From positions 62,001 through 126,000 of the forward strand of contig NZ_LKBD01000002.1 of the NCBI RefSeq assembly GCF_001399975.1: DNA of 64,000 nucleotides, read 5' to 3'. The notes beneath the pieces were generated by a model. That model saw only the letters and a list, made by a program, of their open reading frames with translations. It was not told the origin of the DNA and searched no databases. The DNA comes from Pseudoalteromonas sp. P1-9. GTDB lineage: Bacteria > Pseudomonadota > Gammaproteobacteria > Enterobacterales > Alteromonadaceae. The translations under genes were made by a program, and so were the position numbers. Below are positions 55,531-64,000 of the stretch, one piece after another. Numbering within the stretch: position 1 is the first letter of the stretch; every line of letters starts with the position of its first letter.

Positions 55531-55986
55531 ATGAAATTAACCGATATTATTGCTGAGGACTGCGCTAAAACCGCGGTCCTTTTTAATAGCAAAAAAAGAC
55601 TGTTTGAATTTATTAGCGATCTTGCCCATCAGCAAGCCCCTGATATTACTTCTCAAGAGTTTCTTGAAGCCTTGCTGCAACGCGAAAAACTAGGTAGCAC
55701 GGGTATTGGTAAAGGCCTCGCCATTCCTCATGGCCGCATTGATGGCCTACAAAATACCATTGGCTTTTTAATTGTAAATCAGTCACCTATTCCGTTTGAT
55801 GCTATTGACGATAAAGATGTTGATATTTTTATCGTACTGCTCATACCAGAACAAAAGTGCCAGCAACATTTGCAGACTTTAGCCACCATCGCTGATAAAC
55901 TAAAAGATAAGCAGTTTTGCCGTCAACTACGTCACGCTGAAAATAATCATCAGCTATATCAAATCATTAGTAGTGAGGCGAGTTAA
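55531..55986 (+). CDS. ptsN: PTS IIA-Ntr regulatory protein
   Basis: The protein has 151 residues and a EIIA-fructose-type fold. The phosphorylated histidine is in GLAIPHGRIDGL, preceded by REKLGSTGIGKG. It is the terminal phosphate acceptor of the nitrogen PTS, regulating potassium and nitrogen responses. It starts one base after hpf ends. Confidence 0.96.
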   Translation: MKLTDIIAEDCAKTAVLFNSKKRLFEFISDLAHQQAPDITSQEFLEALLQREKLGSTGIGKGLAIPHGRIDGLQNTIGFLIVNQSPIPFDAIDDKDVDIFIVLLIPEQKCQQHLQTLATIADKLKDKQFCRQLRHAENNHQLYQIISSEAS

Positions 55987-56001
55987 CTTAGGGAGATGTA
56001 A

Positions 56002-56850
56002 GTGCAACTTATTTTAGTCAGTGGTCGTTCTGGTTCAGGAAAAACAGTCGCACTCAGAGTATTGGAAGATCTCGGGTATTATGTTGTCGACAATATTCCT
56101 GTTAATTTATTGCCTTCGTTGATCCGCTCAGTTTCAGATAAATACGACAAAATTGCAGTGAGTGTTGATGCTCGCAATATGACTAAAGAGCCAGAGGAAA
56201 TAGAAGAAGTACTCGACTATTTACCTGGTTTTGCAACACCAACCTTATTTTACCTTGATAGCGATGACAGCACGCTAATTAAGCGCTTTTCAGAAACACG
56301 CCGCTTGCATCCGTTATCACTGAATAATATCTCCCTTGAAGAAGCCATTGAAGCCGAGAAAAAGCTGCTCGACCCTATCGCCTCGCAAGCAGATATTTTT
56401 ATCGATACAACAGGCTTAAGTGTTCACCAACTTGCCGATAGCATAAGAGAGAAAGTACTCGGTAAAAAATCAAATCAATTAATTATCACGTTTGAGTCAT
56501 TCGGTTATAAGCACGGTATTCCAAAGCATGCTGACTATGTTTTTGACGCCCGCTTTTTACCTAACCCGCATTGGGAGCCAGCACTTAAGCCATTAACAGG
56601 ATTAGACCAACCGGTAATCGACTTCCTTTCTAGCCAGCCTGTGGTTCATAAATTTGCATGGCAAGTACAAACCTTTATTGAAACTTGGTTGCCACATCTA
56701 GAGCGGAATAACCGTAGCTATTTAACCGTTGCAATTGGTTGTACTGGCGGTCAGCACCGTTCAGTTTATTTAGCGCAAACACTGGCTGATAGCTTCGCCA
56801 AACACCATAAAAACGTAAAAGCCCACCATCGTGAGCAAGTAAACAAATAA
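56002..56850 (+). CDS. rapZ: RapZ, RNase adapter protein
   Basis: The protein has 282 residues. The N-terminal P-loop is GRSGSGKT, and the C-terminal RNA-binding part has FESFGYKHGIP, DVVFDARFLPNPHW-type and GCTGGQHRSVYLA motifs. In enterobacteria it presents GlmZ sRNA to RNase E; the RNA target here is unknown. Confidence 0.96.
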   Translation: MQLILVSGRSGSGKTVALRVLEDLGYYVVDNIPVNLLPSLIRSVSDKYDKIAVSVDARNMTKEPEEIEEVLDYLPGFATPTLFYLDSDDSTLIKRFSETRRLHPLSLNNISLEEAIEAEKKLLDPIASQADIFIDTTGLSVHQLADSIREKVLGKKSNQLIITFESFGYKHGIPKHADYVFDARFLPNPHWEPALKPLTGLDQPVIDFLSSQPVVHKFAWQVQTFIETWLPHLERNNRSYLTVAIGCTGGQHRSVYLAQTLADSFAKHHKNVKAHHREQVNK

Positions 56851-56865
56851 GCAAAAGCGACTACT

Positions 56866-57138
56866 ATGTCAGTTGAAAAACGTTTTTTAATCGAAAACAA
56901 GTTAGGGCTACATGCTCGCGCTGCAACCCAGCTTGCAAAACTCGCTATGGCATTTGATGCGAAAATTAACTTATCCCAAGGCGGTAAAACGGCTGAAGCT
57001 GATAGCGTATTGGGTTTAATGCTATTAGAAAGCTCGCAAGGAAAAGAGGTATTAGTGCGTTGTGAAGGGCCTGACCAAGAGCAAGCATTACTTGCCATAG
57101 GCGATTTAATTCAAGCTAAGTTTAACGAAGACGAATAA
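56866..57138 (+). CDS. ptsO: NPr, HPr-like phosphocarrier of the nitrogen PTS
   Basis: The protein has 90 residues. The active-site histidine lies in NKLGLHARAATQLA, with the SQGGKTAEADSVLGLMLL regulatory helix. It passes phosphate from PtsP to PtsN. It is the last gene of the cluster. Confidence 0.96.
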   Translation: MSVEKRFLIENKLGLHARAATQLAKLAMAFDAKINLSQGGKTAEADSVLGLMLLESSQGKEVLVRCEGPDQEQALLAIGDLIQAKFNEDE

Positions 57139-57261
57139 ACAGCTAACTTAGTTAAAACATTTTTCTGCAATAATGCTACAATAAGTTAGACGTAAGTTAA
57201 CTCTAATAAATCAAAGAGTTGCAATCATTCACTCCAACCTTCAATAAATAATAGGGTGAAC

Positions 57262-58623
57262 ATGCCAGAAGCACTAGAACAAGACTACTCACAAACACAA
57301 CTACATGAGGTTACAAAAGCCCTAAGTAGCGGCATGTTTGTGCATGTTCGACGCATGTTAGCGCATATGCCACCGTGTGATATTGCTTTATTGTTGGAGT
57401 CTTCACCGCATAAAAGCCGTACTGTTTTATGGCAATTGGTTGACCCTGATCTGCAAGGTGAAACCTTAGAAGAGCTTTCTGAAGATGTGCGTAACGGCAT
57501 TATCGCGCAAATGGATCCAGCGCTAATTGCCGCTGCAACGGAAGAAATGGATGATGATGACCTTGCAGAAGTGTTACGTAGCTTACCCGATACCGTATAC
57601 CAAGAAGTATTGGGCTCAATGGACAAAACAGATCAAGAGCGCGCGACATTTGTTTTATCTTATGAGGAAGAAACTGCAGGTGCTCTAATGAGTACCGATA
57701 CCATCACGATTCGCCCTGATGTTACGCTTGACGTAGTTTTGCGTTATTTACGCTTAAAAGGCGAATTGCCTGAAGGTACCGATGAGCTTTACGTTGTCGA
57801 TAAAGAAAACAAGTTTTTAGGCGATATTCAGCTTGCGACATTATTAACAAAAAGTCCGTTACTCACTGTACGTGAAGTTATGGATAATGAATCTGAAGCC
57901 ATCCCTGTCAGTATGGGTGAGTCTGAAGTTGCCCAATTATTCGAACGTCATAACTGGATTTCTGCCCCGGTTGTCGACGAAGACAGCCAATTACTTGGCC
58001 GTATTACCATCGATGACATTGTTGATGTAATTCGTGAAGAAGCTGAACACAGCATGATGAGTATGGCGGGTCTTGATGACGAAGAAGATACCTTCGCTCC
58101 CGTTGTAAAAAGTACCAAACGCCGCTCAGTATGGCTTGGCGTAAATTTAATTACCGCAATCCTCGCTGCATTTGTGGCAGGCTTTTTTGAATCGACCTTA
58201 GGTATATTACCGATTTTAGCTGTGCTTAACGGCATTGTGCCTTCAATGGGGGGCATTGCCGGTAGCCAAACACTCACCTTAGTTATTCGCGGTATGGCTG
58301 TTGGCCACATTAACGATGCCAACCAGCGTTGGTTAATTGGTAAAGAGATAGCGATTGGTATGCTCAATGGCGTGATTTGGGCGGTATTAATAGCTTCGGT
58401 AGTAGCGCTTTGGCAGTGGGACTTCACGCTCGGTTTAGTGATTGCCTTTGCGATGTTTATGAATTTATTTGCCGCCGGTTGTGCCGGGGTAACAATTCCA
58501 CTTATTTTAAAGAAATTAGATATCGACCCAGCACTCGCTGGCGGGGTAATTCTAACAACAGTTACAGATGTAGTAGGTATTTTTGCCTTCCTTGGCACTG
58601 CAACCTACTTCCTGTTACCGTGA
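57262..58623 (+). CDS. mgtE: MgtE-type magnesium transporter
   Basis: The protein has 453 residues. A cytoplasmic N domain with ALLLESSPHKSRTVLW and EMDDDDLAEVLRSLP is followed by two CBS domains (about 135-260) that sense Mg2+. Five membrane helices begin about residue 285, with the pore motif NGIVPSMGGIAGSQTLTLVIRGMAVG. ATG 57262 is preferred over GTG 57256 because of spacing to the AGGG site. Confidence 0.95.
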   Translation: MPEALEQDYSQTQLHEVTKALSSGMFVHVRRMLAHMPPCDIALLLESSPHKSRTVLWQLVDPDLQGETLEELSEDVRNGIIAQMDPALIAAATEEMDDDDLAEVLRSLPDTVYQEVLGSMDKTDQERATFVLSYEEETAGALMSTDTITIRPDVTLDVVLRYLRLKGELPEGTDELYVVDKENKFLGDIQLATLLTKSPLLTVREVMDNESEAIPVSMGESEVAQLFERHNWISAPVVDEDSQLLGRITIDDIVDVIREEAEHSMMSMAGLDDEEDTFAPVVKSTKRRSVWLGVNLITAILAAFVAGFFESTLGILPILAVLNGIVPSMGGIAGSQTLTLVIRGMAVGHINDANQRWLIGKEIAIGMLNGVIWAVLIASVVALWQWDFTLGLVIAFAMFMNLFAAGCAGVTIPLILKKLDIDPALAGGVILTTVTDVVGIFAFLGTATYFLLP

Positions 58624-58646
58624 TATAAGCTATTACGCTTATATCA
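58621..58646. terminator. Terminator hairpin at the end of mgtE
   Basis: TGATATAAGC and GCTTATATCA pair perfectly around TATTAC. It overlaps the mgtE stop codon and lies between converging genes. Confidence 0.75.
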
Positions 58647-58654
58647 CCTTAGTT

Positions 58655-59554
58655 CTACTTCTTTGGCAGCAAGGTGTACTCACCGACAAATTCAGCAACC
58701 AGTTGCTCACCGTCAAAAATTTGCACTGGCACTGTGTAAACTGCTTTTTCACCTAGCTCTAAACTAGAAAGATCGCCAGAGCACTTGTGTAAGTCCACAT
58801 TGCCGATAGGATCTTGTTTTAGCGGTTTCAGGTATTTAATACTTGCATCAGATAGCACAATTGCAGCGTCGCTTCCTATCTCTTTCAAATGTAAATAAGT
58901 TGCTCCCCAACCTGTTAAAGTAGCAAGACTATAAATAGAACCGGCAAACATTGTACCGTGAAGGTTTTGATTAGCACTAAATTCAGCGCTCGTAGTAAAT
59001 TGCCAATCGGTATAACTCTCAACCTTAATGCCCATGGCATCGCTAATTGGAATATCCTCACGCCACGTATTTTGCAGCACCTTAGTCCATTCAGGGCGAC
59101 GGAACCAGCCAGGACATGACGGGCATACTTTAACCATTTTCCAGTGTTGAATATCACCGTACATCAAGTGCGCTTTTTCAACAACCACATAACCGTGGCG
59201 CTTATAAAAATCGACCGCTCTATCACGAGCAAACAAGAGTAATTCTTTAGCACCTTGCTGCCATGCAAGTTTCTCTAGCTCATGTAATAAGCGGCTACCA
59301 AGGTGATGACCGCGATGATCTTTATTCACCGCCATATAACGCACTTGCGCTTGTTCACCGGTATTCCAATGCAAACGCGCAACGCCTAGCACTTGGCCTT
59401 GTTCATTTTTAATAAAGCGATGCTCTGCTTCTTGTTCGAACTCATCTTGTTCAGAACCTCGTGGTTGCTGCCAAGGGGCACGCAAAACCTGCCATCTAAG
59501 TTGATAATAATCCTGCCAATCTTGACTACTTTGGGGTGTCGTAACTTGTAACAT
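58655..59554 (-). CDS. Bifunctional GNAT acetyltransferase / hotdog thioesterase (YiiD-like)
   Basis: The protein has 299 residues and is a fusion. The N-terminal GNAT domain (about 1-145) has the acetyl-CoA loop VNKDHRGHHLGSRLLHELE and DFYKRHGY. The C-terminal YiiD_C hotdog thioesterase domain (about 150-299) has NQNLHGTMFAGSIYSLATLTGWG. The same two-domain layout is found in E. coli YiiD. The substrate is unknown, possibly acyl-ACP or acyl-CoA. It starts ATG 59554 after AAGGAG. Confidence 0.9.
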   Translation of the reverse strand: MLQVTTPQSSQDWQDYYQLRWQVLRAPWQQPRGSEQDEFEQEAEHRFIKNEQGQVLGVARLHWNTGEQAQVRYMAVNKDHRGHHLGSRLLHELEKLAWQQGAKELLLFARDRAVDFYKRHGYVVVEKAHLMYGDIQHWKMVKVCPSCPGWFRRPEWTKVLQNTWREDIPISDAMGIKVESYTDWQFTTSAEFSANQNLHGTMFAGSIYSLATLTGWGATYLHLKEIGSDAAIVLSDASIKYLKPLKQDPIGNVDLHKCSGDLSSLELGEKAVYTVPVQIFDGEQLVAEFVGEYTLLPKK

Positions 59555-59679
59555 AGCGACTCCTTATAATTTTAATTGGCAACAGATTAACCTAAAAATG
59601 CACAATATAAAATCACTCGATGGTAAACACTTTGGTATTAGCCTAAGCTTAATATTGAACGCGTTTACAAGGGCTTAAT

Positions 59680-60345
59680 GTGGTATCTATTGATTTTGTA
59701 AATAACGCAAACATGCTTGGCACCCTAGTTTGCTTAAGAAAAACGCCAATAGGTACATGCACTATTAGGCAGCTTGAAGATGTTAGGTGGCTATTAATAG
59801 ACAATACATTACAGTCAGTGAGCGATTTAACACAACCCCAGCAGTTTTTACTGCCACATTTGCAACAATTAGCAAGCTTATGGCAAACCTTACCTGAGCC
59901 CAACAATATATTAGAAGTAGGGTTAGGTGGCGGTGCAATTCGCAATTACCTCAATGCAAGTTACCCGCATTGCAACATTACTACTATTGAGAAAAGCCAA
60001 GATATTATCGAGTTATATACGCAGTATTTTGCACCACTGCCACAATCAAATCTCATTGCAGGCGATATTACAACTTATCATTTTTCCCACTCTTACAATT
60101 GGGTTGTACTTGATTTATTTAGTAAGCAAGACTGCCCTATTTTTCTTTTTCAACACGAATTTTACCAACGAGTGAAATCGCTGTTTGCTGATGACGCTAA
60201 TCGGCATTTATTTATTAATTTTATATGTGAAAGCGCGCAACAGTTAAATTCGTTGCGCGCGGTCCTGACGAGTGTATTTAAAGCGGATGTGACAATTTAC
60301 GCGATTAAGGACTACAACAATAAAATAGTGCACTTACACTTCTAA
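59680..60345 (+). CDS. Spermidine-synthase-like methyltransferase-fold protein
   Basis: The protein has 221 residues and starts at GTG 59680 with AAGGG upstream. A Rossmann core with [15 protein letters not shown] (nucleotide/SAM-type loop), [14 protein letters not shown] and [11 protein letters not shown] resembles polyamine aminopropyltransferases and their SAM-binding relatives. It lacks the full spermidine synthase length and clear putrescine-site residues. A true spermidine synthase activity is doubtful. It converges with dtd, overlapping by 12 bases. Confidence 0.7.
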   Translation: MVSIDFVNNANMLGTLVCLRKTPIGTCTIRQLEDVRWLLIDNTLQSVSDLTQPQQFLLPHLQQLASLWQTLPEPNNILEVGLGGGAIRNYLNASYPHCNITTIEKSQDIIELYTQYFAPLPQSNLIAGDITTYHFSHSYNWVVLDLFSKQDCPIFLFQHEFYQRVKSLFADDANRHLFINFICESAQQLNSLRAVLTSVFKADVTIYAIKDYNNKIVHLHF

Positions 60346-60771
60346 ACGAAACGTCACTGGTCCATCGTTCACTAGGTGCACTTTCATATCGGCACCAAAT
60401 TGACCTGTTTGCACTGTTGTTAAGCTTTGCTTAGCTTGGCTTACAAAGTATTCGTATAACTCTTCACCGAGCGCTGGTACAGCTGCAGACGAAAAGCTAG
60501 GACGCATTCCTTTTTTAGTATCGGCCGCTAGTGTAAATTGCGAAACTACTAACAAATCACCGCCAATATCTTTCAGGCTCAAGTTCATTTTCCCGTCACT
60601 ATCGGAGAAAATGCGGTAGCCAGATACTTTGTGCAATAGCTTATCGGCTTTTTGCTGATCATCGCCTTTTTCTACTCCTAACAGCAGTAAAATACCGTGA
60701 CCAATTTCACCAACAACCTCTCCATCAACGACCACTTTGGCTTCACTCACCCGTTGAATTAACCCTTGCAT
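60334..60771 (-). CDS. dtd: D-aminoacyl-tRNA deacylase
   Basis: The protein has 145 residues, starting [18 protein letters not shown]. The two hallmark motifs [12 protein letters not shown] and [11 protein letters not shown] (cross-subunit cis-Pro) are present. It removes D-amino acids from mischarged tRNA. ATG 60771 is chosen because GAGGAAG stands six bases upstream. It lies one base after yihY and is probably co-transcribed. Confidence 0.96.
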   Translation of the reverse strand: MQGLIQRVSEAKVVVDGEVVGEIGHGILLLLGVEKGDDQQKADKLLHKVSGYRIFSDSDGKMNLSLKDIGGDLLVVSQFTLAADTKKGMRPSFSSAAVPALGEELYEYFVSQAKQSLTTVQTGQFGADMKVHLVNDGPVTFRLEV

Positions 60772-60772
60772 A

Positions 60773-61666
60773 TTATTCTTCCTCTTGCTCAACGATTAAC
60801 GGCTTCTTCCTCTCGCCGAAGCTCTGTTGTAGTGATACTGTGAATTCGGCACCTAACAATACGACAATCCATGACAGATACACCCAAACAAACAAAATAG
60901 GAATGGTCGCTAGCGCACCATAAATCACTTCATAAGATGGGAAGTTGCTTACGTAAGCTGCAAACCCTTTTTTACTGAGCTCAAATAACAAGGCGGCAAA
61001 CATCGCGCCAGGTAAGGAGGCTTTAATAGGCACTCGAATATTAGGTACTACGGTGTAAATCAGCATAAAACCCGCAGTAGAAATCACGTAAGGTAGCAAG
61101 CCAAGTAAAAAGCCGCTAAACCCAGGGATCCCCTCATCGGCATACGCTGCCAAGCTGACAAGGTACGATGTCATACCTAAGCTTGCACCCAATAAAACCG
61201 GGCCAAGCGTTAATACCATCCAATAAACCGCAAACGAGATCACAACAGGGCGCTTCTTCTGAGTACGCCAAATACGATTGAGCGTTGCATCCACATTACG
61301 AATCAAAAACAGCGCTACAACGATTAAAAAACCGATACCCATTGCCGTCATTTGACTCGCATTACCAGTAAACGCACCTATGTGCTCTTTAATGGTTTCT
61401 GAAGACGTTGGCACAAAGTTATTAAAAATAAAATTTTCGATAACAGCTCTAAAGTCTTGAAACACTGGAAACGCAGAAAAAATAGCAAAGACCACAGCGA
61501 GCATTGGTACCAATGACAACAAGGTTACATAAGCTAAATAACCAGCATTGACGGTAATTTGGTCATCTAAGCAACGTTTGCCATACCCCTTAAACCAAAA
61601 GGCGGCGTAGCGTATTGCTTTACCAAATTGCTGAAACATCTGGGAGTAATCAACTTTATTCTGCAT
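60773..61666 (-). CDS. YihY/BrkB family inner-membrane protein
   Basis: The protein has 297 residues and six membrane helices, with the family segments [25 protein letters not shown] and [27 protein letters not shown]. Function is not settled; older names ribonuclease BN and BrkB are not supported biochemically. ATG 61666 ([11 protein letters not shown]) agrees with the family start; the open frame upstream to 61774 overlaps the divergent DUF2959 gene and is unlikely. Confidence 0.9.
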   Translation of the reverse strand: MQNKVDYSQMFQQFGKAIRYAAFWFKGYGKRCLDDQITVNAGYLAYVTLLSLVPMLAVVFAIFSAFPVFQDFRAVIENFIFNNFVPTSSETIKEHIGAFTGNASQMTAMGIGFLIVVALFLIRNVDATLNRIWRTQKKRPVVISFAVYWMVLTLGPVLLGASLGMTSYLVSLAAYADEGIPGFSGFLLGLLPYVISTAGFMLIYTVVPNIRVPIKASLPGAMFAALLFELSKKGFAAYVSNFPSYEVIYGALATIPILFVWVYLSWIVVLLGAEFTVSLQQSFGERKKPLIVEQEEE

Positions 61667-61742
61667 CGTAAGCGCTACTAATAAAAAAATATTGCCATAT
61701 AATAACAAGATAATGGAAAGCATAAAGAGAATTGAACACACT

Positions 61743-62387
61743 ATGAAAAAATTACTGCTCGCTGTCGCAACCACAAGCTTATTAACCCTTTCTGGCTGTC
61801 AAACAGCTTATTACTCTGCAATGGAAAGCGTAGGTGTTCACAAGCGCGACATTCTGATTGACCGTGTAGAAGAAGCAAAAGAGTCGCAGCAAGATTCTCA
61901 AGAAGAATTCCAATCAGCCTATGAGCGCTTAACAACATTAATTAATTTTGATGGTGGTGAGCTACAAAAAGTTTACGACCAACTTAATGATGATTATTTG
62001 GCGAGTAAAAAATCTGCCGAAGATGTATCGAGTAAAATTAATGCCGTTGAAGACGTAGCCGAAGCACTGTTTGATGAGTGGGAAGAAGAATTAGAACAGT
62101 ATTCAAACGCTAAACTAAAACGAGATAGCCAAAAGAAACTTTCCGCCACTAAGCGCCAGTTTGACCAACTATTACGTTCAATGCGCCGTTCTGAAAGCAA
62201 AATGGAACCCGTTTTAACCGCATTAAACGACAATGTTTTATATCTAAAACATAACCTTAATGCGCAAGCAATTGCCGCAATAAAAGGCGAGTTTTCTACA
62301 TTAAAACGCGATATTAAAACACTTATGAGCGAAATGAATAAATCCATTGCATATTCAAATAAGTTTATAGCGCAGATGAATAAGTAG
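61743..62387 (+). CDS. DUF2959 lipoprotein with coiled coil
   Basis: The protein has 214 residues. The lipobox LTLSGCQT lies at about residues 14-21. Long charged helices follow (EEAKESQQDSQEEFQSAYERL; FDEWEEELEQYSNAKLKRDSQKKL), making an extended periplasmic coiled coil typical of DUF2959. The role is unknown. It is divergent from yihY and followed by a strong terminator. ATG 61743 is chosen because it starts the signal peptide. Confidence 0.85.
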   Translation: MKKLLLAVATTSLLTLSGCQTAYYSAMESVGVHKRDILIDRVEEAKESQQDSQEEFQSAYERLTTLINFDGGELQKVYDQLNDDYLASKKSAEDVSSKINAVEDVAEALFDEWEEELEQYSNAKLKRDSQKKLSATKRQFDQLLRSMRRSESKMEPVLTALNDNVLYLKHNLNAQAIAAIKGEFSTLKRDIKTLMSEMNKSIAYSNKFIAQMNK

Positions 62388-62436
62388 ATTGCCTATAAAC
62401 GAAGTACTGATTTTAGTACTTTGCATCAAAACAAAA

Positions 62437-62463
62437 AAATGCCGCTATATAGCGGCATTTTTA
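62437..62463. terminator. Bidirectional terminator between DUF2959 gene and TonB receptor
   Basis: AAATGCCGCT and AGCGGCATTT pair around ATAT with A and T runs outside, between converging genes. Confidence 0.9.
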
Positions 62464-62476
62464 TTATTACTTGAGA

Positions 62477-64000
62477 TTAGAACTTGTAGTTCACACCCAC
62501 TGTGTAAGTACGACCATCTAGATCGAAGAACTCACCATCATCATAGTATGAAGGATGACGAGGTGGTGTTCTATCGAACACATTTAATACACCACCACGA
62601 ACCTGAAGATCGTCAGTGATGTTATAACGCGCTGTTAGATCCCACTTAATGTAAGAAGGAATATCATTATAGTTGTTATCTTCTGGTGTCCAATCACGAT
62701 CCACTACAGATGCATGACGGTATACAGACGTAGCAGCTAACGATAGGTCCTCATAACCATAGTTAAGAGTGAAACGACCCTTCCAGCGTGGGCGGTGGAT
62801 TTCACCTTGGTATTGACGATTATCTTCTTCTTTACCAGTAGTATTTTGCTCACGCTCTTCTAGGTAGGTCGTGATTAGACGGAAATCAAAATCACCGAAA
62901 CCAGACTCAAAGCCGTAGTTAAGCTCAATATCCGTACCTGAAATTGTACTCGTAGCAGCATTCACAGGAGACTGATAGAAAGCAGTGATTTCTAGTGACG
63001 TAGGATCACGCTCAACAAGATTACAGTAAGGGTTATCTAGAGAATCTAGTTCATAACAACCACGTACAATGTTAGCAGCGCTAGGACGTGTAATCATGTC
63101 TTCCAGCTCAAACTTCCAGTAATCTAACGTTACACTGAAGCCTTCTAGGTATGCTGGCGTATAAATGAAACCATATGTAATGTCATATGCTGTTTCGTTT
63201 GTTAAGTCATCATTACCTACAACGTAACCTGGATGAGTTGTTTGCTTCCAAAGATCAGAAGGCGCCCAACCAACTGGGATTCCAGCTGCACGACAGTTAC
63301 GCTCAATGTTTGCTTTGTATTCACCAGCATTGTCAATTTGACCTTGTTCACAAGGATCATTGAAGCTCGCGTAAGTTTGACCTGGAGGGCTGTATAGCTC
63401 ATCGATGTTAGGAGCACGAACTGACTTAGAACGGTTTAAACGGAAACGTAAATCGTCGTTCATTACGTAGTTAAGACTTACTTTCCACGCATCATCAGTA
63501 CCCGTTGATGAGTAATCCATATAACGATATGCTAATTCTACATATAAGTCTTGTACAAATGGTACATCAGTTAAAACTGGAATAGAGAATTCAGCAGCGG
63601 CTTCTTTTACGTCGAACTCACCAAATAATGCGTCTGATTGGTTGTTGAAGATTAAACCTTTACGCATCGCTGGATCAGGAAGAGTTTCAGCACGTTCTTC
63701 ACGGTATTCAAGTGTAAATGCTGACGCAAGCGGACCCGCAGGTAACTCAAATAAGTCACCACTTACAGTACCACCCACAACCGTTTGCTTGATACTTGCA
63801 CGGCGAGTTGCATCAGTACCAACATAATCAAGAGCTTCTTGAGATGCTAAGCCTTTACCCCAAATATTTAATGGAGAACAGCCTGCTAATGCGCCGATAA
63901 CTTCGCCATCAGCATCGCGGTCAGCACACACAATTTGACCATCAACTTCAACTGCATCAAGTGCATTGTTAAAGTTATCAGTTAATAATTCACCAAACCA
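62477..64000 (-). CDS. TonB-dependent outer-membrane receptor, C-terminal part (5' end outside window)
   Basis: The frame is open to the right window edge on the minus strand (the codons upstream of 63931 continue without a stop), so the gene is partial. About 507 residues of beta-barrel are visible: SKSVRAPNIDELYSPPGQTY is the conserved barrel motif of large Alteromonadales receptors. Paired cysteines in the extracellular-loop-like stretches and the C-terminal RTYTVGVNYKF with terminal Phe are also present. The plug and TonB box are outside. The ligand is unknown. Confidence 0.93.
   Translation of the reverse strand, partial: WFGELLTDNFNNALDAVEVDGQIVCADRDADGEVIGALAGCSPLNIWGKGLASQEALDYVGTDATRRASIKQTVVGGTVSGDLFELPAGPLASAFTLEYREERAETLPDPAMRKGLIFNNQSDALFGEFDVKEAAAEFSIPVLTDVPFVQDLYVELAYRYMDYSSTGTDDAWKVSLNYVMNDDLRFRLNRSKSVRAPNIDELYSPPGQTYASFNDPCEQGQIDNAGEYKANIERNCRAAGIPVGWAPSDLWKQTTHPGYVVGNDDLTNETAYDITYGFIYTPAYLEGFSVTLDYWKFELEDMITRPSAANIVRGCYELDSLDNPYCNLVERDPTSLEITAFYQSPVNAATSTISGTDIELNYGFESGFGDFDFRLITTYLEEREQNTTGKEEDNRQYQGEIHRPRWKGRFTLNYGYEDLSLAATSVYRHASVVDRDWTPEDNNYNDIPSYIKWDLTARYNITDDLQVRGGVLNVFDRTPPRHPSYYDDGEFFDLDGRTYTVGVNYKF

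Noticed and set aside
59680..60345. True spermidine synthase (speE)
   Set aside because: It is too short and clear putrescine-site residues were not found, so only a fold-level assignment is made.

Overview
The window looks like the chromosome of a marine gammaproteobacterium of the order Alteromonadales, most like Pseudoalteromonas. The reasons are low GC, gammaproteobacterial gene orders (lpoA-yraN-diaA-dolP, rplM-rpsI, petABC-sspAB, zapE-zapG-degQ-degS, the mla and lpt/rpoN clusters), large TonB-dependent receptors, and protein sequences typical of that order. The genus is an inference; no 16S rRNA is present.

Region 1 (1 to about 412) is the 3' end of a group 1 truncated hemoglobin gene, its terminator, and a short accessory-looking stretch. 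Region 2 (about 413-21042) is a 20.6-kb integrated element. It is bounded by a 32-bp perfect direct repeat (413-444 and 21011-21042); the right copy overlaps the 3' end and terminator of rnpB. A tyrosine integrase sits beside the right repeat, with repeated GTGTACCAAA motifs that resemble integrase arm sites. Cargo, left to right: (a) an apparent five-gene operon of a DUF1611/DgcN-like protein, an ornithine/alanine-racemase-family PLP enzyme, a second HflK-HflC pair and an NhaA antiporter; (b) a serine recombinase with a 10-bp inverted repeat upstream, a viroplasmin/RNase H1 N-terminal-domain protein and two unknown genes; (c) a putative replication region (452/437-aa candidate initiator, palindrome, three iteron-like repeats), a coiled-coil protein, a double-AAA+ ATPase and a DUF6641-like protein; (d) a three-gene operon with the architecture of an ABC-three-component (ABC-3C) conflict system: nuclease-like/C-terminal component, middle component, SMC/RecF-like ABC ATPase.

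Region 3 (21030-37451) is core chromosome: rnpB, an OmpA-family protein, rsmI, lpoA-yraN-diaA-dolP, a TRAP transporter, sspAB, the cytochrome bc1 operon petABC, a TonB-dependent receptor, and rplM-rpsI. Region 4 (37452-40110) is a small variable patch: a palindrome-rich intergenic block, a serine-hydrolase-like lipoprotein, and a pseudogene with a one-base frameshift. Region 5 (40117-64000) is core again: zapE, zapG, degQ, degS, murA-ibaG-mlaBCDEF, yrbG-kdsD-kdsC-lptC-lptA-lptB-rpoN-hpf-ptsN-rapZ-ptsO, mgtE, a GNAT/thioesterase fusion, a spermidine-synthase-like protein, dtd, yihY, a DUF2959 lipoprotein, and a TonB-dependent receptor cut by the window edge.

The core clusters are dominated by envelope biogenesis (peptidoglycan precursor and synthase activation, LPS Kdo synthesis and export, outer-membrane lipid asymmetry, periplasmic proteolysis) and nitrogen-PTS regulation. 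The most novel-looking material is in the element: the racemase/HflKC/NhaA operon with a potentially switching 5' leader, and the ABC-3C operon. No tRNA gene, rRNA gene or CRISPR array was seen.
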